Origin: a virus
IMG/VR virus record: IMGVR_UViG_3300044225_000851
Location: 1-20,331 of that record
Length of the DNA: 20,331 nt
Strand: one strand, 5' to 3'
The translations under genes were made by a program, and so were the position numbers. This document shows, in pieces, positions 6,041 to 12,730 of this stretch. The notes beneath the pieces were generated by a model. It did not search any database and was not told where the DNA came from. It saw only the letters and a program-made list of their open reading frames with translations. Each line of letters starts with the position of its first letter. The first letter of the stretch is position 1.

Positions 6041-6361
6041 TTAACTACCACTATACAACAAACTTAGTATTCTGTCAAGTCTATTTTCATTAGAAGTGTA
6101 ATGATTTATATAATCATATGTACTAACCACTGGTGGCCGCACATACTTGACTTGATCTGTTACTGTTGGTTCTAACACTAGAATAGGTTTAGACCCTTTA
6201 CAAACATATTCTGTTTTAGAGGATAAAATTTTCCCACCATCATCTAGCACTACTGTTTTTTCATACTTACAATCTTGTGCAAATGCACTCTTGCCAGTTA
6301 GTAAACCACCAAGAAATGCTACAACCCATAAAAGTATTATTAATCTAATGAGATTTTTCAT
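6041..6361 (-). CDS. Secreted or periplasmic protein of unknown function
   Basis: A 106-residue precursor with a clear signal peptide: MKNLIRLIILLWVVAFLGGL, then TGKSAFA and a likely cleavage before QDCKYEK. The mature domain of about 78 residues has two Cys (DCKYEK and YVCKG) that could form a disulfide, with a beta-rich look. No family recognised. The ATG at 6361 overlaps the previous stop (ATGA). The end of its coding sequence carries the promoter P5, so the last codons double as regulatory DNA. Its export to the envelope next to the lipoprotein gene suggests a shared envelope task, which is an inference. Confidence 0.7.
   Translation of the reverse strand: MKNLIRLIILLWVVAFLGGLLTGKSAFAQDCKYEKTVVLDDGGKILSSKTEYVCKGSKPILVLEPTVTDQVKYVRPPVVSTYDYINHYTSNENRLDRILSLLYSGS
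6050..6078 (-). promoter_or_regulatory. Internal sigma70-like promoter P5
   Basis: TTGACA at 6078-6073 and TATAGT at 6055-6050 with a 17-nt spacer, inside the last codons of the secreted-protein gene. The predicted start near 6043 leaves a leader of about 17 nt with GGAGG before the TTG at 6026. It would feed the lipoprotein, bS21 and RNase H operon. It lacks the extended -10 and the GAGAAAGAG leader of P1-P3. Confidence 0.65.
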
Positions 6362-6564
6362 GCATAATCACACCAGAACTCACTCCAGAGTTCTTCAACA
6401 AATTCTAGTTGTTCATTTGCAGACATATGTGCAATGTCATTCCAACACTTATCTCTTGTAAGTGCCATGTGAAGTTCTGTGATATGTTCACAACCACCAA
6501 TCCTAAGATTTACTGAATTGATAAACTGTTCTTCACAGTCCATTATATAACTTGACATTCCCAT
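6358..6564 (-). CDS. Hypothetical 68-residue protein behind P3
   Basis: Not recognised. An acidic, Cys-containing small protein (four Cys at about residues 10, 25, 40 and 65, not in a zinc-knuckle spacing) ending WSEFWCDYA. The ATG at 6564 has AGAGG 6 nt upstream, and the leader from P3 is short and purine-rich. The stop overlaps the next ATG. As the first gene after an early-type promoter it is likely to be expressed soon after infection. Confidence 0.65.
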   Translation of the reverse strand: MGMSSYIMDCEEQFINSVNLRIGGCEHITELHMALTRDKCWNDIAHMSANEQLEFVEELWSEFWCDYA

Positions 6565-6592
6565 AATATACCTCTTTCTCTATTGTATATAC

Positions 6593-6621
6593 ATCCTACC
6601 ACGATTCGGAAATGATGTCAA
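6593..6621 (-). promoter_or_regulatory. Early-type sigma70-like promoter P3 with motif in spacer
   Basis: TTGACA at 6621-6616, TAGGAT at 6598-6593, spacer 17 nt ending in TGG (extended -10). The -35 box overlaps the stop of the nuclease gene. The spacer contains CACGATTCG on the plus strand (6600-6608), the motif also found upstream of P1 and P2. The leader carries GAGAAAGAG before the ATG at 6564. Confidence 0.8.
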
Positions 6622-6953
6622 GTGTTTTTATGTAGATTAATAAAATAATCTGCATCCACTACGACCAAAGGTTTGTGATTGTTTCTTTTGATGAAGACCA
6701 CTGGTTCATACTTACCAGAGTTTTCTGTTGCCTGTTTGTATGATTCCCAGAGATTGATTTTTTCTTGATTTTTACATTCGATTGAATATGGAAAGGTTTC
6801 TCGTGCAGCTCTTGCCATGATAAGATCTTCACCACCAGCACCCATAGAACGACTCTCTATATCCTCTGGGTGGATGTCCAACACCTCAATGAGTTTATCA
6901 CGAACCCATTGTTGGAATCTTCTACCTTTTGCTTTCGCCGATTGTGTTTTCAT
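6618..6953 (-). CDS. PD-(D/E)XK nuclease-like protein
   Basis: A 111-residue protein with MKTQSAKAKGRRFQQWVRDK at the start, then GAGGEDLIM and FPYSIECKNQE. D43, E59 and K61 match the PD-(D/E)XK nuclease core (D followed by ExK), and the preceding basic helix could contact DNA, as in small resolvase or Vsr-like folds. The reaction might be Holliday-junction or mismatch-type cleavage or degradation of host DNA; this is not decided by sequence. ATG 6953 is chosen because residues before it are an out-of-context frame overlapping the Cys-rich gene. The gene overlaps that gene by 32 nt and ends inside promoter P3. Confidence 0.7.
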   Translation of the reverse strand: MKTQSAKAKGRRFQQWVRDKLIEVLDIHPEDIESRSMGAGGEDLIMARAARETFPYSIECKNQEKINLWESYKQATENSGKYEPVVFIKRNNHKPLVVVDADYFINLHKNT

Positions 6954-7053
6954 TATCTGCCGTTCTTCCACAATCACAAATGTCACATCCACATCGACCA
7001 CACTCTCCAGCAGAACAGTGACACTCGTGACCACATGATTCGCAACTATTCAT
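6922..7053 (-). CDS. Tiny Cys/His-rich protein, 43 residues
   Basis: Starts at ATG 7053: MNSCESCGHECHCSAGECGR continuing CGCDICDCGR and a polar tail. Nine Cys and two His fall within the first 28 residues, in CxxC, CxC and CxxCxC spacings, so it probably binds zinc or another metal. AGGAG lies 7 nt upstream and the start overlaps the previous stop by 8 nt (ATGAATAG), both strong signs of a real gene. It overlaps the nuclease start by 32 nt. Metallothionein-like binding, a zinc ribbon, or an adaptor to the nuclease are possible; no family is recognised. Confidence 0.65.
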   Translation of the reverse strand: MNSCESCGHECHCSAGECGRCGCDICDCGRTADNENTIGESKR

Positions 7054-7207
7054 CATCGTACTCCTCGTCATATCCGACTTCATCTTCCATGTCATCATCT
7101 AATGCATCACCACAAAATGGACAATGCCATACACTATATAGTCGTTTGTCCATATTGTGTTTTATGGAAAATTCTGCTTCACATGACAGGCACACAATTA
7201 ATTTCAT
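7046..7207 (-). CDS. Small zinc-ribbon protein, 53 residues
   Basis: The product MKLIVCLSCEAEFSIKHNMD continues through VWHCPFCGDALDD into an acidic tail. Two CxxC pairs (C6/C9 and C29/C32) form a classic zinc ribbon of about 35 residues. The ATG at 7207 overlaps the RNR stop as ATGA. Similar short ribbons occur in marine myoviruses. A role as a nucleic-acid or protein-binding adaptor is possible, but nothing in the sequence fixes it. The tail, about 18 residues, is almost all Asp, Glu and Tyr. Confidence 0.75.
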   Translation of the reverse strand: MKLIVCLSCEAEFSIKHNMDKRLYSVWHCPFCGDALDDDMEDEVGYDEEYDDE

Positions 7208-9120
7208 TGAATTTCACAAGCCCCTGCCACACAAGCAAGTTCTTGTGAACCAACTGTCATATCCATAGATTCATATTCTGAAAGTTTACTCCAATCAACC
7301 TGTTTAGGCATCTTGTTCAATAAGAACTTATATTCTTTCTCATCACAATCTTGATATGGTGCTTGTTGATATGTGTGTTCACTAAATGGTAGGAATGACA
7401 CCCCAGACATCCAGTCAAAGTTTTTGTAAACCCATGAACCAACTTCCATCCACTCACTTTCTTTCACAGAAATAGTCACAGATGGTTTGTGTTCACACCA
7501 ATGTTTCTGATAAGTCAACCACAACTCCAACTGTTCAACAGCAGACATATCTGTTCTAAATACTGCACTTCTGTCTACTTTCATGGGGAATGAAAATACA
7601 GATGTGTTTGATGGATTCATTACATCATCCTCAACTGGAAAACCAATATCAGTCATCATCTTTGTCAATGGATCTTTCTTGTCACCACGAACAGTGCGAA
7701 TATAATATGGATTATGTCGTGCATGAATACCAGAGGCTGCATCTACAAGTTGTGACACTGTGCCAGATGGTTTTACACAAGTGACCGCAGCAGATTGTGG
7801 GATACCTAACTTCTCTGCCCAGATTTTGTTCGTCTTAACTGCCTCTTCTCTCAAGTCATCAAGTAACCCACTAAGATTTTTCTCTTTACCATTTGTTAAA
7901 CAACAATCCATGATACCAGTGAGTGAGACACCAAGTAGTCTTTCCTCTGCACAATTTTTTCTCCACATTGCAGATACATATTTGAAGTTTGTAAGTGTAG
8001 ATTGGAATGTTCCAAGAATGGTTGCAAGTCTTACTTTTTCCATAAGGGACTCTTTAGTATCTGAAGGTCTTACCACTACCTCTGAAAGATTACAAAACTC
8101 TCTATCTCGTAATATGATCTCCGAACAAGGATTCGTGCCGAACTCATGTTCTGTATCTCTACGACCATTCTTTGCAGCCATGTTCACTGCACTTGCACGA
8201 TTAAAGATACCTCTTTCACCAGACTTGGAATCATAAAGTGCTTTCCACTCATCCATGAAGATACCCATATCTGGTTTTTCTGTGTAACAAGCAGAGTTAT
8301 TTGCAAGTGCTCGTTGTCCATTCTGTTCCCACCATTGACCCGACTTTGCGTGTCTCATTCGGTCATCAGAGAGGTTTGAGAGACTTATGAGCGCACTTCG
8401 CCTTACACCCCCTACTACAACTACCTCTGCAATCTTACAAACAATATCGTGACATTCGATAGAAGATAGTTTTCTACCATTTGCATTTTTGAGTACATTC
8501 ACTGTAAAATTAAATAGATTGTCTAGTGGTGCAGGCCCAGACGCACGACCACCAAAAGTTTTAAGTGGTGCTCCTGCTGGTCTTACTTTAGATAAATCCC
8601 ATCTTGGTATCTGTCCAATGTAAAGTAATCCTACAAGTTCCTTGAACGCCTTTGCCCAACCAAGTTTACTATCTGCAACAGTAATAACTGTATCAGATGG
8701 AAAAAACTCTTCTGCAACAACTGGTAGTTCAGCAATGTGTTGTCTCTCGACTGAAAAACCAACACCAGTTCCATTCATCAAAATGTATAGTATTTCATCA
8801 AATGATTGAATACGATTTACTGCAACATAAGAGCAATTATAACCAGCAATGTTTTCTCTTTTCAATGCATCACCAGCAGTCATCAAACATCTCATGGAAG
8901 GCATAACCTTCGTGGCCAAGACTGCGTTTTCTAGTTCTTTTCTATCTTTGTCTTCTAACTCATAACCAGTCATATCTTTTAGGTGTTCTTTGAAGAAGTT
9001 AAAATATCTTCCTACTGTTTCGTTCCAAGTTTCTCTACGACCCTCTTTGGGCAACCATCTGGAATATCTTGATAGGTGAATAAATTCTTGATATGATGTT
9101 GGTAAAAAGTTATTAGGCAT
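7204..9120 (-). CDS. nrdJ: Adenosylcobalamin-dependent ribonucleotide reductase (class II, monomeric)
   Basis: Reduces ribonucleotides, probably triphosphates, to deoxyribonucleotides for phage DNA synthesis using vitamin B12. At 638 residues it resembles the monomeric RTPR of Lactobacillus leichmannii (739) but is shorter. Key residues: C96 (YNCSY), C332 with E334 (NPCSEI) and C343 (FCNLS). The spacing +2 and +11 equals RTPR C408, E410 and C419, and C96 fits C119. The C-terminal CVAGAC (C630, C635) matches the swinging thiol pair. No NrdAB-type radical subunit gene accompanies it. The ATG at 9120 follows GGAGAAAAATCA and overlaps the primase stop by 8 nt. Co-transcribed with primase from P4. 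Confidence 0.93.
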   Translation of the reverse strand: MPNNFLPTSYQEFIHLSRYSRWLPKEGRRETWNETVGRYFNFFKEHLKDMTGYELEDKDRKELENAVLATKVMPSMRCLMTAGDALKRENIAGYNCSYVAVNRIQSFDEILYILMNGTGVGFSVERQHIAELPVVAEEFFPSDTVITVADSKLGWAKAFKELVGLLYIGQIPRWDLSKVRPAGAPLKTFGGRASGPAPLDNLFNFTVNVLKNANGRKLSSIECHDIVCKIAEVVVVGGVRRSALISLSNLSDDRMRHAKSGQWWEQNGQRALANNSACYTEKPDMGIFMDEWKALYDSKSGERGIFNRASAVNMAAKNGRRDTEHEFGTNPCSEIILRDREFCNLSEVVVRPSDTKESLMEKVRLATILGTFQSTLTNFKYVSAMWRKNCAEERLLGVSLTGIMDCCLTNGKEKNLSGLLDDLREEAVKTNKIWAEKLGIPQSAAVTCVKPSGTVSQLVDAASGIHARHNPYYIRTVRGDKKDPLTKMMTDIGFPVEDDVMNPSNTSVFSFPMKVDRSAVFRTDMSAVEQLELWLTYQKHWCEHKPSVTISVKESEWMEVGSWVYKNFDWMSGVSFLPFSEHTYQQAPYQDCDEKEYKFLLNKMPKQVDWSKLSEYESMDMTVGSQELACVAGACEIQ

Positions 9121-10111
9121 TGATTTTTCTCCATGTTGCGAACTTTATCTTGGCCATATTACCTTGATAAGTATTGTTCTTTATGATTGTTTGTACTTCG
9201 TCTTTAGTTCTTCCAGATAGGATCATGTCATTTATATCTTTTTCTTTTACATCATCTGGCCATAATACCACGTTGTAACCTTTGTCTATAATTTGTTCCA
9301 TCTGCATCAAAATTTCTTTGTTTCTTCTTTCATTATCAAAAACGATTGTCGTGTTTTCTTTTGGCATATCCTTCGCAAAATTTGATGAACCAGCAACAGC
9401 AAGACAGTTATCCAAAAACAAACTATCTATGGGGCCTTCCACCACATAGATAGGTTTAGATTTGTCTACTCTATTAAGTCCGTATATTTTATTTCGGTCT
9501 GGATCAAGTTTAAAAGTAATATACTTTGGTTGTTCATTGCCAAATGACCTTCCTTGAAAACAAAACAAGTTATTATTCTCATCAAAGAATGGTATGACCA
9601 ATCTAGGATGATCCCCCACAAGTGAGGGAAACTTATTCGGTATAACTGTATTTACCCACTTGTAAAACTTTGGGGCAAAAAACAATTCATAGTGAAACTT
9701 CGTAGGTATCTTTCTACTCTCAATAAATTTCTTTACTGGGTGATCGTGTTGTAGTGATGATATTTTTTTGAGAGATTTGAGAGGTGAAGTTCCTTTCATA
9801 AAATTAGGTTGAGAGAACTTACCAATGTCTACTGGCTCGTCACTCTTTTTGTACTTTTCAAATATATAGTCATTCCAAATCTTTGAGTCTACAAACTTTA
9901 GTAGGTTTGCAAAACTTTTTCCAACCCCACAGTTATGACACTTATATATAAGATTCGATTCTTTACGAAAGACGAACCCACGAGCTTTGCTCTGGGACTT
10001 TTGGGAATCACCACAATAAGGACAACGAAAGTTCCAAAGAAAATCGTTTGTTTTCTTAAATCGTGAAAGTTGTGATGATATTAGATTTAGATACTTTTGT
10101 TCAATATACAT
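9113..10111 (-). CDS. DNA primase, T4 gp61 type
   Basis: Makes RNA primers for lagging-strand synthesis with the gp41-type helicase. 332 residues (T4 gp61: 342). An N-terminal zinc finger is formed by C30/C33 (RCPYCGDSQKS) and C58/C61 (KCHNCGVG), followed by a linker and a TOPRIM domain with YVVEGPIDS (E225, D229) and VFDNERRN (D259). The ATG at 10111 stands only 7 nt after the -10 box of P4, so the mRNA would start at or next to the ATG. The family-typical N-terminus (IEQKYLNLISS) makes a later start unlikely. It is the first gene of the primase-RNR-zinc-nuclease operon. Confidence 0.92.
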   Translation of the reverse strand: MYIEQKYLNLISSQLSRFKKTNDFLWNFRCPYCGDSQKSQSKARGFVFRKESNLIYKCHNCGVGKSFANLLKFVDSKIWNDYIFEKYKKSDEPVDIGKFSQPNFMKGTSPLKSLKKISSLQHDHPVKKFIESRKIPTKFHYELFFAPKFYKWVNTVIPNKFPSLVGDHPRLVIPFFDENNNLFCFQGRSFGNEQPKYITFKLDPDRNKIYGLNRVDKSKPIYVVEGPIDSLFLDNCLAVAGSSNFAKDMPKENTTIVFDNERRNKEILMQMEQIIDKGYNVVLWPDDVKEKDINDMILSGRTKDEVQTIIKNNTYQGNMAKIKFATWRKINA

Positions 10112-10118
10112 AAGACAG

Positions 10119-10147
10119 ATGATACACTAATAAACGTGTGTTGTCAA
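10119..10147 (-). promoter_or_regulatory. Sigma70-like promoter P4 for primase operon
   Basis: TTGACA at 10147-10142 and TATCAT at 10124-10119 with a 17-nt spacer. Only 7 nt (CTGTCTT) separate the -10 box from the primase ATG, so a start 6-8 nt downstream gives a leaderless transcript. No ribosome-binding site is visible. It lacks the extended -10, the leader and the CACGATTCG motif of P1-P3. Confidence 0.75.
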
Positions 10148-10563
10148 GATAATATGAGAAATTTTTGTATTATGAATCCTACTACGATTGACCCACCGAT
10201 AATTAACCATCTCCACTTTTCCAACACACCAACTCTACTTGCTAACTCATTTCTAAGTTGTTGCATTTGCAGTGCTTGTTCTTTGTGTTGTTGAGTGATC
10301 ATGTCGGTCATTTCTTTGTAGTTTGATGTGATACGAGAATGTAGCTCTCGTATGTCTGTGGTAAACTCTGCATTTGCTCTTGCGGCTGCCTCTTCTTGGT
10401 TTGCAATCTTTTCTTCATGCACTGCAAGCATACGATTTACACAACTAGACACATCTGTAATCTTCTCAATCGCAACATCTAGTCTTGAGAAAATTACTTT
10501 TACATCTGATACTTCTTTTTTAAGAAGTGCAACCTCTGTATTTAAATCTTGCATTACTTTCAT
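10144..10563 (-). CDS. Coiled-coil protein with C-terminal membrane anchor
   Basis: A 139-residue protein: a long helical, Glu/Lys/Gln-rich region (residues about 5-112) that should form a coiled coil, then KWRWLIIGGSIVVGFIIQKF as a single C-terminal membrane segment. It would be tail-anchored in the inner membrane with its coiled coil in the cytoplasm, or the reverse. Either the ATG at 10563 or the one at 10554 could start it; the exact late box TATAAATA at 10575-10582 leaves a very short leader, and AAGGA sits 9 nt before the second ATG. Function unknown; late expression is inferred from the promoter. Confidence 0.7.
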   Translation of the reverse strand: MKVMQDLNTEVALLKKEVSDVKVIFSRLDVAIEKITDVSSCVNRMLAVHEEKIANQEEAAARANAEFTTDIRELHSRITSNYKEMTDMITQQHKEQALQMQQLRNELASRVGVLEKWRWLIIGGSIVVGFIIQKFLILS

Positions 10564-10574
10564 TCCTTACCTAA

Positions 10575-10582
10575 TATTTATA
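10575..10582 (-). promoter_or_regulatory. T4-type late promoter box L1
   Basis: Exact TATAAATA on the minus strand in a 21-nt gap between the two membrane coiled-coil genes. Transcription would start only a few bases before the ATG at 10563. In T4 this box is recognised by gp55 with gp33 and gp45. Confidence 0.75.
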
Positions 10583-10584
10583 TA

Positions 10585-11130
10585 TCATCTATTTGCTAGA
10601 GGATTATCTAAACTTTTTTGCAGCTTTCTATCAAGATCCTCTTCCAGAGATGTCAACTCTCTTTTGACATATCCTTCCATACCAGATACCTTATCATTGA
10701 AACGATTGTTTGCATCTTCAATCATAGACCTTGCATCTGATTTAGTTCTGTCCATAAGTGACTGTGCGTCATCTTCTACTGCATCAATATCGTTCTCAAC
10801 CTTGTCTAATATCTTCTCCATGCGAACCAAGTCTGCTCGTAAATCGTGTTTAGTATCACGCATAAAGTCCACCTGTTCACCGATTGCGTCACGAATGATA
10901 ATAACCTCTTCTCTAGTTATTTGCATCTCCTCTTTGAGCACAGCAAGTTCTTTATCAAATCCAGATAAATCTGGTGCGACATAACTCTGAATCTGTTCTT
11001 TCATATCCATATAGTCTTTATAAAATTCAAAGCCTGCCCATAGTCCACCACCAATTGTACCGATAAGTGGTAGAATAAGTAGAAGTTTAGAGCCCCCTAC
11101 TTTGATTCCCCCATATTCTATTTCTGCCAT
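10585..11130 (-). CDS. Membrane-anchored coiled-coil protein
   Basis: A 181-residue protein with an N-terminal membrane segment (LLLILPLIGTIGGGLWAGF, residues about 16-34) and a long charged helical region to the end, rich in Asp, Glu, Lys and Arg heptads. The topology is opposite to that of the next gene. The ATG at 11130 follows AGGAGAGAGAAA. It lies 10 nt after the stop of the Cys-repeat protein and is probably transcribed late from 13232-13239. Such proteins are seen in marine myoviruses without known role; a scaffold or envelope-spanning function is a guess. Confidence 0.7.
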   Translation of the reverse strand: MAEIEYGGIKVGGSKLLLILPLIGTIGGGLWAGFEFYKDYMDMKEQIQSYVAPDLSGFDKELAVLKEEMQITREEVIIIRDAIGEQVDFMRDTKHDLRADLVRMEKILDKVENDIDAVEDDAQSLMDRTKSDARSMIEDANNRFNDKVSGMEGYVKRELTSLEEDLDRKLQKSLDNPLANR

Positions 11131-11140
11131 TTTCTCTCTC

Positions 11141-12730
11141 CTATTTAAAATTGTATTGTGAATCCTCCATTATACCAAAGTTGGGGTCATTCAAGAACCA
11201 CCTTGCATACGCATGGTCAACTGTTGGTTTTGGTGGATAGAAATTAACCTGTGGTAATTTCTTTTCATTGTAATCAAAGCCCGGCACGTATGAAATCAAC
11301 GCAAGTAGTTGACGTTGCATTATCATGTTCTGTTCCAGACTAACCTCTTTCTCAAGTTTTTTTGTCAGTTCTATTGCTTTCATAGCAAGCAGTAGTTTTA
11401 TCTTTTCGTTCTTCGTTTTTGGTTTTGGTGCATCTTCTTTGTTATCTGAATCTGCACTCTCCTTTAACTCTGCGAGTTCTTTCTCAATATCATCCTCTTG
11501 ATTTGCACCACCACCAATCATGTCTGGTGCATTAGTATTATCTTCTGATGCCTCACTTTCTAGTTCTGCGATTTCTCTTTCGATGTCATCTTCCATCTGT
11601 AACTGTTCACCTTCGATACTATCATCAACCTCTTGAAATCCATCTCCATCCTCTACCTCTACAACCTCTATTACTTGTTGTTCTGGGACATCAATATCGC
11701 CTGTGAAATCTAATTCTGCAATCACTGGAATATCTGGTTCAGATAGTATTTCTTCAATTGGATCAACTGTACCCAAGTCTGCGATTTCTGGATCAAGGTA
11801 GCCTGGACAAGTAGTGTCATATTGACTATCTAACTCACACTGTTGATCAAAGTATGCTTGTTGATAGCCTGTGCATTGCACATCATACAAAGGATCATAC
11901 AAACATCTATCTGCAAGATATGCTGCAGCATAGCCTGGACAGGTGGGATCATATAAAGGATTTGCAGTACAAAGTTGTGTGAAATTTGCAGTCGCATAGC
12001 CTGGACAAGTAGGATCAAATAGTGGATTTTGTGTACACTGTTGATTGAATAGTGCAGTTGCATACCCTTGACACTGTGGATCATACAAAGGATTGTTATA
12101 ACATGGGTTTGCAGAAAATGTCAATTTAAGTTCAGATGCCTGCACGTTGAACTCTGGCCCGTAGTGTCCAGGCCATGCTGCACTATCACTGCCTTGTGCA
12201 GATACAATAATATCTGAAAAATAAGATGGTGGTAAAAATGGGTCTACGAATGTTTCAGAACCACTGTGGTATGACCAGTTATGTTGGTAACTAAGATCAT
12301 ACTGATATGAGGCATAAATGTTACCATTAGAATCGTAAACGTCTACGTTTATGAAAAAATCATCTGTGCCTGGTTGGTTTCCATATAGATTAGCATTACC
12401 ATTTTTGACTCTCCACCTATATGTGAATCCGTTAACTTGAACTCCAGCCTGTGTTAATGCTTGATTGATTGCAATGGTTGTACTAACAATATTTGAACCA
12501 CTGCTCCAAACAAACCCAGTATCACTTGGTAGTCTGTTTGGGTCAGGGCCACCAAAACCATGCCACATACCAATGCCATATTGTCCAGACCAATTTGAAG
12601 CATTAGGCTCTAATAGATCTTGTGTGTTCTGTGTGGGGTTGGTGTTTACTACTTGTGCGTTAGAGAAGGAGCAGTAAGAGTGCGAGAGAAAGACCACCAG
12701 CAGCAACTGCTGCATTACGTTTCTGAACAT
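11141..12730 (-). CDS. Exported repeat protein with five 22-residue Cys repeats
   Basis: A 529-residue precursor. Residues 1-25 form a signal peptide (MQQLLLVVFLSHSYC core, then SFSNA before QVVNT). Residues about 30-205 look beta-rich (Gly, Ser, Tyr, Trp, as in lectin or carbohydrate-binding domains). From C210 to about residue 319 come five 22-residue units of the type C-x2-NPLYDP-x-C-x-GYA, each with Cys 10 residues apart. Then follows a long acidic stretch with two copies of DDIE-x-E-x-AEL, and a helical C-terminus. The ATG at 12730 has GGAG upstream and overlaps the previous gene by 71 nt. Not a known named family; attachment, envelope or virion surface roles are possible. Confidence 0.75.
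   Translation of the reverse strand: MFRNVMQQLLLVVFLSHSYCSFSNAQVVNTNPTQNTQDLLEPNASNWSGQYGIGMWHGFGGPDPNRLPSDTGFVWSSGSNIVSTTIAINQALTQAGVQVNGFTYRWRVKNGNANLYGNQPGTDDFFINVDVYDSNGNIYASYQYDLSYQHNWSYHSGSETFVDPFLPPSYFSDIIVSAQGSDSAAWPGHYGPEFNVQASELKLTFSANPCYNNPLYDPQCQGYATALFNQQCTQNPLFDPTCPGYATANFTQLCTANPLYDPTCPGYAAAYLADRCLYDPLYDVQCTGYQQAYFDQQCELDSQYDTTCPGYLDPEIADLGTVDPIEEILSEPDIPVIAELDFTGDIDVPEQQVIEVVEVEDGDGFQEVDDSIEGEQLQMEDDIEREIAELESEASEDNTNAPDMIGGGANQEDDIEKELAELKESADSDNKEDAPKPKTKNEKIKLLLAMKAIELTKKLEKEVSLEQNMIMQRQLLALISYVPGFDYNEKKLPQVNFYPPKPTVDHAYARWFLNDPNFGIMEDSQYNFK
11774..12103 (-). repeat. Five tandem 66-nt coding repeats
   Basis: Five in-frame units of 66 nt encode 22-residue repeats, consensus C-x-x-N-P-L-Y-D-P-x-C-x-G-Y-A-x-A. 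The first three are closest to each other, the last two are diverged (CLYDPLYDV, CELDSQYDT). Boundaries are set at each first Cys. Copy number could change by recombination. Confidence 0.85.

Noticed and set aside
6106-6113. TATAAATC, and TATAAATG near 9222, as further late boxes
   Set aside because: Each has one mismatch and lies inside a coding sequence with no gene start at the right distance.
7760-8236. Long plus-strand open frame (158 codons) opposite the RNR gene
   Set aside because: Shadow of the well-supported nrdJ reading frame; no ribosome-binding site or protein-like composition.
10328-10984. Long plus-strand open frame (218 codons) opposite the coiled-coil genes
   Set aside because: Ser-rich mirror of Glu/Lys/Asp coiled-coil codons; crosses a late promoter; no start signal.
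12091-12121. Minus-strand TTGACA-18-TATAAC inside the repeat protein gene
   Set aside because: No gene start follows it and it lies in the coding sequence at the start of the first Cys repeat; probably chance.
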